64,000 nucleotides of DNA from Caprella mutica. Taxonomy: Eukaryota > Arthropoda > Malacostraca > Amphipoda > Caprellidae. The notes beneath the pieces were generated by a model that had not been told where the DNA came from, did no database searches, and was given only the letters and a program-made list of their open reading frames with translations. How positions within the stretch are numbered: position 1 is the stretch's first letter; each line of letters begins with the position of its first letter. This document shows positions 21,124-33,146 of this stretch, piece by piece. The stretch is from positions 1 to 64,000 of the forward strand of contig CANNZV010001863.1 of assembly GCA_947561585.1 (NCBI GenBank). Reading direction: 5' to 3'. Position numbers and translations under genes: made by a program.

Positions 21124-22482
21124 GGGTCAGACGGGGTATCACTGCGCACAATCCCGCAAACTCTGTATTTACTCGAAAACTAGAGGTACTAGAAAAACTT
21201 CTTTTCTCGTGATTAAATGGTCATAAATGAGGATTGTTCTCAACCAGTTTGGATATAATAGCTAAATAAATAAAATACTTATTGACGATTTCTTGTGCGT
21301 AAGTTTTAGTGAATGCCTCGCACATGAAGGGGTATTACTGCCCATTGCATAAATATAGCACTTCTCTCCCCCACCTAAATACATCCTGTCCCCATTTTAA
21401 TGGCCCTCCTCCCCCCTATCTAAACCCCTTTCATTCTCCATCTAAATATCCCTCCCCTTCCATCTTAATACCCCTCTCTTATCATCTAAATCCCCCTCTC
21501 CTACCATTTTAATCACTCTTTCTCTCCTCATCAAAATATCACTCTCTTCCAATCTAAATCCCCATCTTCCCCATCTATTTCCCTCTCTTCCACATCTATT
21601 TCCCTCTCTCCCACATTTAAATCCTCTTCCCCCTCATCTGAACGTTTGTGTTTCCCTCTCTCTCCCATCTATTTCCCCCTCTCCCACATTTAAATCCTCT
21701 TCCCCCTCATCTAAACGTTTGTGTTTCCCTCTCTCCCCCATCTATTTCCCCCTCTCCCACATTTAAATCCTCTTCCCCCTCATCTAAACGTTTGTATTTC
21801 CCTCTCTACATGCCCTCTCCACAATCTACAATTGTCCCTTGCTTTTTAAACACATATTTAATGAATCTGTAACAAATTTAACACTTAAACTTTACGCAAC
21901 TAGTTAACTACTTTAATCAAATAATATAATACGATCGTAGGTTTATTGTTAATCAAATTTTTCATTAGGTAACACCTTATTTAATATGTATGCCTTTACT
22001 AATATATAAAAACTCATAATTTTTATGTTTATTTACATACAAATATGGTTATCAATGATGCGCAGTGATACCCCTCTACCTCTAAATCATCTGGGGTATC
22101 ACTGCGCACGGTTGTGGAAAGAAATCCGTTGAAACTAAGATTGAGAAAATTTGACATAATGTAGCTGTTATTGTTTGTGCTAACATGTTGAAACAAAATT
22201 AATATATATATCTCGGTTCTAAAGTTATTGGAGAGTTAGCGGGATTAAAAAATCATCAGCGCAAATTTTCTTCAGATTGTTCTGAGAGCACTACATACAT
22301 CGTGACTTAACTCTAGAAATACTAATAGGATAATGGTGCTCCATTTTGTTAATGGGAGAAAAAAAGATGCTTGAAATGATGGTGCAATCAGATTTAGGCT
22401 AAAAGCAGTGGTTTTAAAATTATAAGGGGTGCGGAGTGATACCCCATAAAAAGGGTATGCGTAGTGATTCCCCGTCCGACTC
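21124..22482. mobile_element. TA-flanked transposon with GGGGTATCACTGCGCA repeats (first copy)
   Basis: Inverted ends GGGTCAGACGGGGTATCACT (left) and the diverged complement at 22460-22482, flanked by TA (21122-21123, 22483-22484). It is inserted in the TTAA element, so it is the younger of the two. The motif GGGGTATCACTGCGCA recurs at about six places in both orientations (21134, 21329, 22061, 22090, 22428, 22455). Length is 1359 bp. No transposase was seen. It holds a pyrimidine-rich minisatellite. Its architecture resembles the element at 3934-5266. Confidence 0.78.
21358..21835. repeat. Pyrimidine-rich minisatellite, 73-bp unit (first copy)
   Basis: About 480 bp in which the plus strand is mostly C and T (CCCTCTCCCACATTTAAATC, CCTCTTCCCCCTCATCTAAA). 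The last 220 bp form three 73-bp units starting near 21612, 21685 and 21758. The left part is a more diverged version. The strong strand asymmetry could favour triplex structure. Open frames here are compositional artefacts. Confidence 0.85.
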
Positions 22483-23519
22483 TATATATAATCATTGAAC
22501 GTGTATAAATGAAACTCAATTGAAAAAATATTGAAATTACATTTAATAATATTGTAGAATTTTAGCTATGGGACACTAGTGTCCCACAGGTAAAATTTCA
22601 AACATTTCATTCCCATTTTTCGAAGACACTTATGTCCCAGCAGACTGTAAAAAAATAACTAGGATATATAGTTCGATCTTTGATATATAATAATTAGGAT
22701 ATATAGTTCGAACTCGATTTCGAGTTCAATCTTTGATAAAGTCTCCTTGGATACCCGCGTCCCAGAAAGGTAAACTTTTATAATATTTCATTATTTGAGC
22801 TTAATCTAGCATCTAAATTCTCTATATTAAATCTCACATACATGCTTACAAAAAATAAATACTTTCGATTTATCGACAATGTATATCAGTCTAAATAGAA
22901 AAATAAGAATAACTTTGTAAACAATTCTTCGGGACAGATGTGTCCCAGGAGACTCGATAGGGTTAAGTTATTTTAGTTGGGATAACGAAAGTGCATTCCA
23001 ATAATAATTTCTATAACAGAATGACTATTACAATAATGAAAAACAAATATCTTTTATGGTAATATTGCACACTCATTTCATTTGAAAAGTTATTTATTTT
23101 TATGATAATTGTAATGATATTAAATCCTGCGTAGATGACTCTTGGCCATAGACCACTGACCAGTGAATTAATAGACGCAAAAAGAAAAGTTTCCCAAGAA
23201 ATATAAATTGATATTTACTAGTTTTTTTCCAAATTTCTCCTTATATGTATTGGCATACTTTTGATTCAAATATTATTTCCCTTTTTTGCCAAAACTGTTT
23301 ATGGCTAATATTAATGATTTGAAATATAGCCAACAAATATAGCAATTCAAGGTATTTTATTCTGCTATTTTATTCAGTTTTATTATTTTATTTTACATGA
23401 GTTGTATTTATATTTTATTTATGAACATAATAGCCAAAACATCATTCCATAAAAAAAATTACACCAATGGAATCAGTTCGAAAGAAGGTTTTCAACTTCT
23501 TTCGAAAATGCGTAAACTA

Positions 23520-23713
23520 GGGTTAGTTCCAAATTATCAGACAGTTCCACATTTTCGATCATATAAGATTAGCTATATGATAATATTGATAATTTTATTT
23601 TAATTCGTATCCATAAGACCTGTTGGTATTTCAATTGTGTTTCATTTATTATATATAGCTTTTTACTTAAATGATCGAAGATGTGGAACCGTCCGATAAC
23701 TCGAAACTTACCC
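23520..23713. mobile_element. 194-bp TA-flanked MITE (first copy)
   Basis: Long inverted ends of about 45 bp, for example TTATCAGACAGTTCCACATT on the left and its near complement on the right, with TA at 23518-23519 and 23714-23715. It is non-coding. A diverged relative is at 37284-37438, with possible fragments near 41815 and 42400. Just upstream, an 11-bp perfect hairpin TTCGAAAGAAG/CTTCTTTCGAA lies at 23477-23506. Confidence 0.8.
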
Positions 23714-23715
23714 TA

Positions 23716-25368
23716 AACAAAATCACACACTATTATTGATATATTTTCTTACCAATTAAAATATAAAATTAATATCAATTTACTATTGTTAATTACAGTA
23801 TCAGCAGATTATTTATTGTGATGGTGCCATGTCGATGGTAATGTAGAATCTTCACCTAATTTGTTTTTTAAGTGCAATTGTAAGTGCAATTAAGTCAAAG
23901 TTCCTATCGAACTTTTGTGAGTAAATGTTATATCGCTCAATAGATTCTTTAATTTGATTCTTTGTGAATTGGAGCATTAGTAAGCGTAATTCATGGAGAT
24001 AATAGTTTAAAACTATCTTAAAATGTTAGGCAGGTATCTTAACCTTATTTAGCATTCTTCGAGTGGATAATATTTGGAGTGTTCCTCAATTTAACAGTGG
24101 ATATGAAATTATAACTACATTGAATATAGAAAGATATTATAGTCATCAAAGAGTATCATTGAGCCTATGAATAACTAATAAACTTATGTAAATATTAAAG
24201 ATTAATACAATTAGAATAACCAATTTTAAGTTAACTTTATAGTTTTCTAATATCAATAAATGGATACTGAATTGTCAATATTGAATGTATCATTATTCAT
24301 TACATATGATTATAGATGAGGCTTCGGTTATTATATTAATGTATGTATATAATCATATATTTATGATTATATAACTCAGCCTGGAATATTTAACTTTTAA
24401 TTTAATGGAACCATTTATTTTAAGTTACAATCTACAAAAATATTATTATTGTATTTTTCAATAGTATGCTATGTTGAGTTCCTCAATTATGGATAATAAT
24501 GAAAAAAATATAAGTAGTGAAGTATAATAAAATTTGTTGAAAATAGGAAAAAAATTTATCTAATATATGGTAAAATGATACCTTTTTAAAAAAAAAATTG
24601 AATGCTAAGATTAATTTTGTTATAAAATAGAATAATATTTTATAAAAAGAAAAATATTTTTATAAGAAAAAAATGATAGTCCATAAAGTTTATATTCCAT
24701 ATAACATGTTTGGATAATTTGTATAGTTTGTAAATAATGTAATCCACATTTCATGAATCTTACTGTATTGTGAACAAAAATTATTATACATATTATTTTT
24801 ACACATTATTTGGGTTAAACATCTGGTATTTAGAAATATTAATTTATACACATTTTGTATCAAAATAAAAATCTATATTCTGTTTTATTTTATTTTGATT
24901 GGACAGGATCTTCTCTCCCGTTGCTCATGTTAATTTGCTTTTTTGATATAAACAATTAAAATGTGTCCAATATTAGAAAATTTCCATTCTGCCAGTTTCA
25001 GGCACATCCATTTTTATATATTGATGAGAATAAGAAACACATCGCAGATATAAATAAGCAGACCCGACTTAAATTTATAGTAGGAGAGAAAACACACACA
25101 GGAGATAAATAAAAAGATGTTCAACATGAATTACAATATCACTGGGAGGAATAACATGCAGCTAAGACGTTATGAGCTATTTCTACACATATTTAGGATT
25201 TATGCAAATAATCTGGAAGTAGTCAATTGTGAAGGAAGAAAAGATACAGTTGATATGGAATCATGATGAATGTTTACATATTTAATTTTTTTTTTTTTTT
25301 TCATTGAATATTTTCTAAACCTTACTATATCTTCAAACCAAATTAGTTCTTTGATTAAAATTATGCAC
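23716..25368. other. No recognised feature
   Basis: Very AT-rich sequence up to the duplication junction, with a 16-T run near 25286. No gene was seen. Confidence 0.4.
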
Positions 25369-26694
25369 CAGTCTACAAATATCGAAATTGACGAAAAGGG
25401 ATCACCTATTTATCAAGAATTTTATTTATCAAGAAATTATCAAGAACTTTTTATCTGGTGGTGAAGTTACCCTAGCGAAACTGAAACAGACTAAACCTTA
25501 CGGTTTAAGTCCCAGATAAATAAGAAAATTTAAGAATACTTCAAGAAAAATGCCGTATGGAACCAGTAAAGCGATTGTTGAGGAGGCTGGGGCATCGAAT
25601 GTTCCTAAATCGACTTGGAATCATTACTCAAGGGAGATCGGAGAGGTCAAAAAAAAAAATGAAAAACACTCCAGTTCTGACCAATACACAAAAGGAAAAA
25701 CGAGTGGAATGGACCTAAAGGTATCTCAAGCAAGATTTTACTAAATTCAATTAGACATATGAGTGCAAAGCTACTCTTTACGGACCTAACGGGTGGACAA
25801 GAGGGAGGCTCTTGCAAAGGCCAAAAACCTCAGCATCGGTTTTGACGGAAGCAGGGTGGGAGAGGTGTTATATTTTGGTCTGCAATCCTCAAAAATGAAA
25901 TAATTGATCTAATTAGGGTGCAAGAAGAGCGTCAAAAATCAATTCATTCAATTATTGTAAGTTTCTTGAAGACAAATTCCTACCTTGGCTTGAAGATCAA
26001 CCACTTTTGAGAAGAACCACCTTGCTGTTTTTGCAAGATAACGCTCCAGTACATGCTTTTGAGTACACTTAAGAATTTCTTCAGTCTCCCGGACTTCATG
26101 AACGGAATATCATGGATTGAAGGCAGAATAGTCCAGACTTTAACCCTATTGAAAACCTTTGGGTAACGATTAAAAGAAGATTTTACTCAAATGGGCAGCA
26201 GTAGAATTCGAATGACGCTCTGTGGAATGAAATAGAAAGGGCATTTAGCAGTGTTACTCCATTTGAAGTACGTACCTGGTTAATTATGTTGATGAACGTC
26301 TTATAAATGAATTACAAACTTGAGGACACCAAGTGGATAAGTAAACCTTTCTTTTTAGAGTTTGTCATTACAATATTTGAGCTATAGATCGTATTATTAA
26401 ATTAATTAAGCATATATTGTAACAATCAAAACAAATAGTCATCAACAAATATTCATTATTTGATATTATGTGCAATTTAATTATTCTGCATAAAATATTC
26501 GGGCACTAAAAATTCGACTAGAACAATTTTTACTCATTATTGTAATTATTTTTTCCAATAACAACGAATGTTTCCATTATAGTGTATTTTCTACTACATT
26601 ATTTATTTGAATATTGCCCAATTTTTCCTTTTTTCATTTACATGGCAATATTCAAGCATATTTTGTAATATGCATAAACTATTCGGTCCCACTG
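25369..26694 (+). mobile_element. Tc1-type transposon, left-truncated second copy
   Basis: It begins at the duplication junction inside the element and keeps only the right end: inner repeat 26487-26502, outer repeat 26671-26686, and CACTG ending at 26694 followed by TA. It lacks the left IR/DR and the nested TTAA MITE, because both lie left of the duplicated segment. It could not transpose as a unit. Confidence 0.9.
25550..26322 (+). pseudogene. Tc1-family transposase pseudogene (second copy)
   Basis: Identical to the first copy apart from an A run that is one base shorter (11 A). The N-terminal frame therefore stays open from ATG 25550 (MPYGTSKAIVEEAGASNVPK) to a stop at 25742-25744. The downstream stops and frame changes are the same. 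It contains the FLQDNAPVHAF and NPIENLW catalytic blocks. Confidence 0.85.
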
Positions 26695-27015
26695 TACATT
26701 GTACAATGGTGCAAAAGTGGCTGGTCCAATCTAAATGAAAGAAAATGATTATATTGATTTATTACCTCTATGAAATATTGGTAACATTGTTAGGAATATG
26801 GCAATTCTAATGAATAATAAATGTATATTCGCTTGGAATTCTATTGGAAAACATACAAGGTAGTACACAACACTATGAACATTGGCAAAACCTTCTTCAA
26901 ATGTTAAGTTAAATGAATCAACAGTTTAGGAGTTATTCTTAATTTCATCAGATATTTTCCGCATCATTTTCCGATTTGCATAATTGTTAGGATTTTCCAT
27001 AAAAGTTTTAATGAA

Positions 27016-27219
27016 ATGGATAAAGGGATAATTGAAACAAATGGTAACGTAGACCTCGATTTATTAGAGACTCTGATGGAAGACAAGAAAGTAATTATTA
27101 ATTCATGTGTTACCGGTTCTACCAAAAATTATAAGATTCAATTATTAAACGACGTACCATTAATTAAATTACTAGAGGAACCGTATCCCAAATTAGAAGT
27201 TAGTTTGGTCCTCGTCTAA
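27016..27219 (+). CDS. Unidentified 67-codon ORF (second copy)
   Basis: Same sequence as 17583-17786, with no difference seen. See that entry for what can be read from it. Its presence in two copies reflects the segmental duplication, not independent conservation. Confidence 0.3.
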   Translation: MDKGIIETNGNVDLDLLETLMEDKKVIINSCVTGSTKNYKIQLLNDVPLIKLLEEPYPKLEVSLVLV

Positions 27220-29857
27220 CGAAGTTTTTATGGGAGCAGGTTGGTTTTATTCTGGAGAGAATTGAATGTTTAAATGTTAAAATGTACCTCCAGCTAACTA
27301 ATCACATCACTCATTTTTCCACTTTACGAACCTTGAATTTTTTATTGGTAAACACAACAGTTCAAGAGTCTTCCAAATAAATTTAGGAAGATGAAGAAGA
27401 AATTTGAAGGGGAAGATTTAGCTTAGAGCAGAACTGTAGCTAGTTTAATTAATTTGTACCTCAAAACTTTGGGCGGTCTACTGTATAAAAGTCAAGACCT
27501 AGTTTATAGTGATCAGACCGAATAGCCAACATTGATTTGAAGATTTGCTCTTAGAGCGTAGATTTTAAAGTTGTCAAGGTTAGAAACACACTCACTAGAT
27601 AGGTAGTTTTATATCAGCACGAAGTTAGGTTTTAATCAATTGAGAGCTCGTTAGATACTAAATTATTATCACTGGCTCTAATGCTAAAGAACGACAGTGA
27701 TTTGAATGCCATCGGCTGGTATACAATACTTAAGATTAGGAGTTTTCATATAACTGATGATACTTATCATTATTATATGAAAAATTCTTTGAAATAAGCA
27801 AAAAATCCTAAATTAATATTTACTAATTATTCATCCTAACTAATTTTTAAGGATCATTGAAATTGGGCGGTATTTCAAGAACGTGCGAAGGTATAAAGCA
27901 GGACCAACAATGATGGAGTAGATAATCAACAATTCATGCATTTAATTAGTCCATTTCATCAAAATAAAGCTACACATACATAATATATAGAGACTTATTT
28001 CATAATTCTAAAGGAAGTAGTCGAAATAGCGCCAACAATTTGTATACCTCTAAAAAGAGTTTTAAAGTCGGTAAAAATAGTCGTTATAATTTCAGAGTGT
28101 GTCCTAAAATTGGTTCGGTAAAATTCAATAGTAACTATGCCATTCTCATTTATTTGTTTATTGTTGATTTATTACGCAACATTCATAGAGCTTACGCAAC
28201 ATTTGTGATACTTGCGTGTGTATAATATCGTATTATATGTAAGTCTATGAGTTTAATAAAAAGTGAATAAAATTCATATTTCTTATTTTACACGTAGCTC
28301 TTATTCAACAAGAAAATAACAAGAAAAAAGAGAAGTAAATCAATTTCACCCAAGAATATGTTCCCAACTAAAAAGACATAACGAAGAAATTCAAGTAGAA
28401 CGGCACAAACAAAATAGAAAAAAGTAGCAATAATTAATCGTTAATATAATAAATATGCTACTTTTTAATGAAACGACTAAACATTATTACAGTAAAATTC
28501 CTACATTTTATTGACATTTTCAGCTATCATGCTTGGTTTAGTCTCTTTTCGCTTAAAATCATTTTCAATTTTGAAAACCTTCTTTCTACTTCAAAACAGT
28601 TTAGGGTTGCTTCACTTTGGGCAAGTTTAGTGTTTATAATATGAGCAGTGGCGAGCACTCAACTAACTATGACGTACAGAAATTTATGTACTTAAAGTAA
28701 TTTCTTTACGCAAAGAACGAAATTAACCAATTACAATAAATAAATACCATACATTTCTTTTATTGTGCATTTTTTCATATACCATTCCATTCATTTAAGA
28801 AATCTACAAATATTATACTGTATTGAGTAGTGATTTATTCATTTAGTCAATTTAGTACATTTCACCAATAATTATGCTCATACGATTTCTGTGGAATATT
28901 CCTATAAAAAATGTGAGTGAAATATCAAACTAATTTAAATGTCTCTCGCATGTTCAATTTATCAATAATATTAGTATATGTTACAAATATATTTCGCATG
29001 TAAATAATGGTATATAATAGGTTTGATAGTTGTTTATCTTTTAATTTCTAGTCAAAATAGCTTTTAGAGTCTAAATAGCGCTTGTGTTATAAGCGCTATT
29101 AAACTGTATTTTTATGATTAAAATAACGTTTATAGCATAAGAACTTGAAATCCGGGCTCTGAAAATAACTTTGGCAATATATTGATTATTAAGCTTGAGT
29201 TAGTTAATTACTTTAAGAAAACTTGAACGAAACTGGTATTTGCATTTTATTAGATATCAAACATTCTACCAAACGTTTGGAATTAACCTCATTTGTTTTC
29301 CTTATTTTTAATATAAAATTATTGTCTTTTTGATTCAATAAAAATATGAATAATCGTATCAGAATAAAGAATTGTGAAAAATCTGCATACTTATCAATAT
29401 ATCATTTACTCATAGATGTTTTATTGAGTTTTCACCATATTTTTCGTTCAATTTTTTTTTAGTCTTACTTCATGTCCACATATCAAAGCATTTGTCTGTA
29501 TAGCTAATGCTGTACACATTACATATGCTTTGTTGTATAATAAATGAGTGCCCGATAGAGTAATTTGTATTCGTGTCCTCCAATTGAATTTTGTGTCTCA
29601 GGAGATGATTAGAAGGCGACACATTAGGAAAATACAGAAATTTTCTGCTGCAGATCTTCCAATTTAATTCACTGAAGCCACGTTTTAATCTAATCATCCT
29701 AAGATGAAAAGAACAAATTCAATTTGTGTATATTCCTATGGGGATTTGTAGCAAACTGATGGCTTTTGGTGATTAGATAGTACATGAAAATGGACTTAAG
29801 TTATTATTTGATGCAATATTTGACGGTATATGGTATTAATGAAGATTGATTGAAGTT

Positions 29858-30325
29858 ATCACCTTCGTAATCTTGCAGAAAATTATATTTTCATCGGATT
29901 TTATTTATTTATTTATCATCTTGAAATTCGCTTAACTGAAAAAGTGTTCAACCAAATTGCCTGAAATTTGGTGAAACGTTTGGTCCATGTCCAGTGACCT
30001 GCTGCTAGTCTTTTGGGAGTGACCCGGTCAAAGGTCAAGGTCACGGTAATTTATAACTCAAAAAGTATCGAACCATATTGCATGAAACTTGATGGAACGA
30101 TTGGTCAATATGCAGGAAAAATTTAGATAGATTTTGGGAGTGATCGGGTCAAAGGTCAAAGATCAAGTTTAAGGCTATCTATAACTCAAAAATTATTGTA
30201 CCATATTGCATGAAACTTGGTGGGACGATTGGTTATTATCCAGTTAGCAGTTTCCTTAATTTTGGGAGAGAACGGGTCAAAGCGGAGGCGAAGGTATGTG
30301 CTCTACCAAGTGCACATAATCTAGT
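29858..30325 (+). mobile_element. Helitron-like element (second copy)
   Basis: Duplicate of 20425-20892, with the same 3' hairpin and CTAGT end at 30321-30325. Confidence 0.6.
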
Positions 30326-30556
30326 TATTGTATGCAATGCTTGAAGTTGTCATACAACAAAGAAATTTAATTTAGAGAGGAATTATGATATGAATATGAC
30401 GAATCTGATAGTGAATATCATGATTGTGAAAATTATTTTAAAAATTTTATCACATGATTAGACAAAATATCATATTTAGGTACTATTAGATAAATAATGA
30501 TTTGACCCTATCGAGTCGGCTTTTGCGTATTTGATTTAAAGCTCCGAAAACTTGTA

Positions 30557-31915
30557 GGGTCAGACGGGGTATCACTGCGCACAATCCCGCAAACTCTGTA
30601 TTTACTCGAAAACTAGAGGTACTAGAAAAACTTCTTTTCTCGTGATTAAATGGTCATAAATGAGGATTGTTCTCAACCAGTTTGGATATAATAGCTAAAT
30701 AAATAAAATACTTATTGACGATTTCTTGTGCGTAAGTTTTAGTGAATGCCTCGCACATGAAGGGGTATTACTGCCCATTGCATAAATATAGCACTTCTCT
30801 CCCCCACCTAAATACATCCTGTCCCCATTTTAATGGCCCTCCTCCCCCCTATCTAAACCCCTTTCATTCTCCATCTAAATATCCCTCCCCTTCCATCTTA
30901 ATACCCCTCTCTTATCATCTAAATCCCCCTCTCCTACCATTTTAATCACTCTTTCTCTCCTCATCAAAATATCACTCTCTTCCAATCTAAATCCCCATCT
31001 TCCCCATCTATTTCCCTCTCTTCCACATCTATTTCCCTCTCTCCCACATTTAAATCCTCTTCCCCCTCATCTGAACGTTTGTGTTTCCCTCTCTCTCCCA
31101 TCTATTTCCCCCTCTCCCACATTTAAATCCTCTTCCCCCTCATCTAAACGTTTGTGTTTCCCTCTCTCCCCCATCTATTTCCCCCTCTCCCACATTTAAA
31201 TCCTCTTCCCCCTCATCTAAACGTTTGTATTTCCCTCTCTACATGCCCTCTCCACAATCTACAATTGTCCCTTGCTTTTTAAACACATATTTAATGAATC
31301 TGTAACAAATTTAACACTTAAACTTTACGCAACTAGTTAACTACTTTAATCAAATAATATAATACGATCGTAGGTTTATTGTTAATCAAATTTTTCATTA
31401 GGTAACACCTTATTTAATATGTATGCCTTTACTAATATATAAAAACTCATAATTTTTATGTTTATTTACATACAAATATGGTTATCAATGATGCGCAGTG
31501 ATACCCCTCTACCTCTAAATCATCTGGGGTATCACTGCGCACGGTTGTGGAAAGAAATCCGTTGAAACTAAGATTGAGAAAATTTGACATAATGTAGCTG
31601 TTATTGTTTGTGCTAACATGTTGAAACAAAATTAATATATATATCTCGGTTCTAAAGTTATTGGAGAGTTAGCGGGATTAAAAAATCATCAGCGCAAATT
31701 TTCTTCAGATTGTTCTGAGAGCACTACATACATCGTGACTTAACTCTAGAAATACTAATAGGATAATGGTGCTCCATTTTGTTAATGGGAGAAAAAAAGA
31801 TGCTTGAAATGATGGTGCAATCAGATTTAGGCTAAAAGCAGTGGTTTTAAAATTATAAGGGGTGCGGAGTGATACCCCATAAAAAGGGTATGCGTAGTGA
31901 TTCCCCGTCCGACTC
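30557..31915. mobile_element. TA-flanked transposon with GGGGTATCACTGCGCA repeats (second copy)
   Basis: Duplicate of 21124-22482, nested in the TTAA-site element at 30506-32395. Confidence 0.78.
30791..31268. repeat. Pyrimidine-rich minisatellite (second copy)
   Basis: Duplicate of 21358-21835. The number of 73-bp units is the same (three). Confidence 0.85.
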
Positions 31916-32952
31916 TATATATAATCATTGAACGTGTATAAATGAAACTCAATTGAAAAAATATTGAAATTACATTTAATAATATTGTAGAATTTTAGCT
32001 ATGGGACACTAGTGTCCCACAGGTAAAATTTCAAACATTTCATTCCCATTTTTCGAAGACACTTATGTCCCAGCAGACTGTAAAAAAATAACTAGGATAT
32101 ATAGTTCGATCTTTGATATATAATAATTAGGATATATAGTTCGAACTCGATTTCGAGTTCAATCTTTGATAAAGTCTCCTTGGATACCCGCGTCCCAGAA
32201 AGGTAAACTTTTATAATATTTCATTATTTGAGCTTAATCTAGCATCTAAATTCTCTATATTAAATCTCACATACATGCTTACAAAAAATAAATACTTTCG
32301 ATTTATCGACAATGTATATCAGTCTAAATAGAAAAATAAGAATAACTTTGTAAACAATTCTTCGGGACAGATGTGTCCCAGGAGACTCGATAGGGTTAAG
32401 TTATTTTAGTTGGGATAACGAAAGTGCATTCCAATAATAATTTCTATAACAGAATGACTATTACAATAATGAAAAACAAATATCTTTTATGGTAATATTG
32501 CACACTCATTTCATTTGAAAAGTTATTTATTTTTATGATAATTGTAATGATATTAAATCCTGCGTAGATGACTCTTGGCCATAGACCACTGACCAGTGAA
32601 TTAATAGACGCAAAAAGAAAAGTTTCCCAAGAAATATAAATTGATATTTACTAGTTTTTTTCCAAATTTCTCCTTATATGTATTGGCATACTTTTGATTC
32701 AAATATTATTTCCCTTTTTTGCCAAAACTGTTTATGGCTAATATTAATGATTTGAAATATAGCCAACAAATATAGCAATTCAAGGTATTTTATTCTGCTA
32801 TTTTATTCAGTTTTATTATTTTATTTTACATGAGTTGTATTTATATTTTATTTATGAACATAATAGCCAAAACATCATTCCATAAAAAAAATTACACCAA
32901 TGGAATCAGTTCGAAAGAAGGTTTTCAACTTCTTTCGAAAATGCGTAAACTA

Positions 32953-33146
32953 GGGTTAGTTCCAAATTATCAGACAGTTCCACATTTTCGATCATATAAG
33001 ATTAGCTATATGATAATATTGATAATTTTATTTTAATTCGTATCCATAAGACCTGTTGGTATTTCAATTGTGTTTCATTTATTATATATAGCTTTTTACT
33101 TAAATGATCGAAGATGTGGAACCGTCCGATAACTCGAAACTTACCC
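32953..33146. mobile_element. 194-bp TA-flanked MITE (second copy)
   Basis: Duplicate of 23520-23713 with identical inverted ends and TA flanks. Confidence 0.8.

Larger units (their letters stand above)
21073..22962. mobile_element. TTAA-site (piggyBac-like) element interrupted by a second transposon (first copy)
   Basis: Perfect 12-bp inverted ends CCCTATCGAGTC...GACTCGATAGGG. TTAA follows the right end (22963-22966), and TTGA, one base off, precedes the left end (21069-21072). Removing the inserted element 21124-22482 leaves about 0.53 kb, close to the 492-bp TTAA element at 15327. The right part has palindromes GGGACACTAGTGTCCC (near 22567) and GGGACAGATGTGTCCC (near 22931), plus partial repeats ending TGTCCCAG and GCGTCCCAG followed by AGGTAAA. 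Non-coding. Confidence 0.8.
15935..25368. repeat. Tandem 9.43-kb duplication, first copy
   Basis: 9434 bp, repeated directly and without spacer at 25369-34800. By eye the copies differ only in an A run (12 versus 11, near 16215), one substitution (C at 19583, A at 29016) and a T run (16 versus 15, near 25286). The junction shares a 2-bp microhomology, AC. The left boundary interrupts the Tc1-type transposon about 90 bp to the right of its inner left repeat. Confidence 0.97.
30506..32395. mobile_element. TTAA-site (piggyBac-like) element with nested insertion (second copy)
   Basis: Duplicate of 21073-22962: CCCTATCGAGTC at 30506, GACTCGATAGGG ending 32395, then TTAA. It contains the TA-flanked element 30557-31915. 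Confidence 0.8.

Noticed and set aside
21309..21872. Proline/serine-rich plus-strand frames
   Set aside because: These are compositional products of a C/T-rich minisatellite. They lack independent coding evidence.
22690..22740. GTTCGAACTC...GAGTTC as a tRNA or other RNA gene
   Set aside because: It is a simple palindrome within the right part of the TTAA-site element, with no RNA-gene structure.
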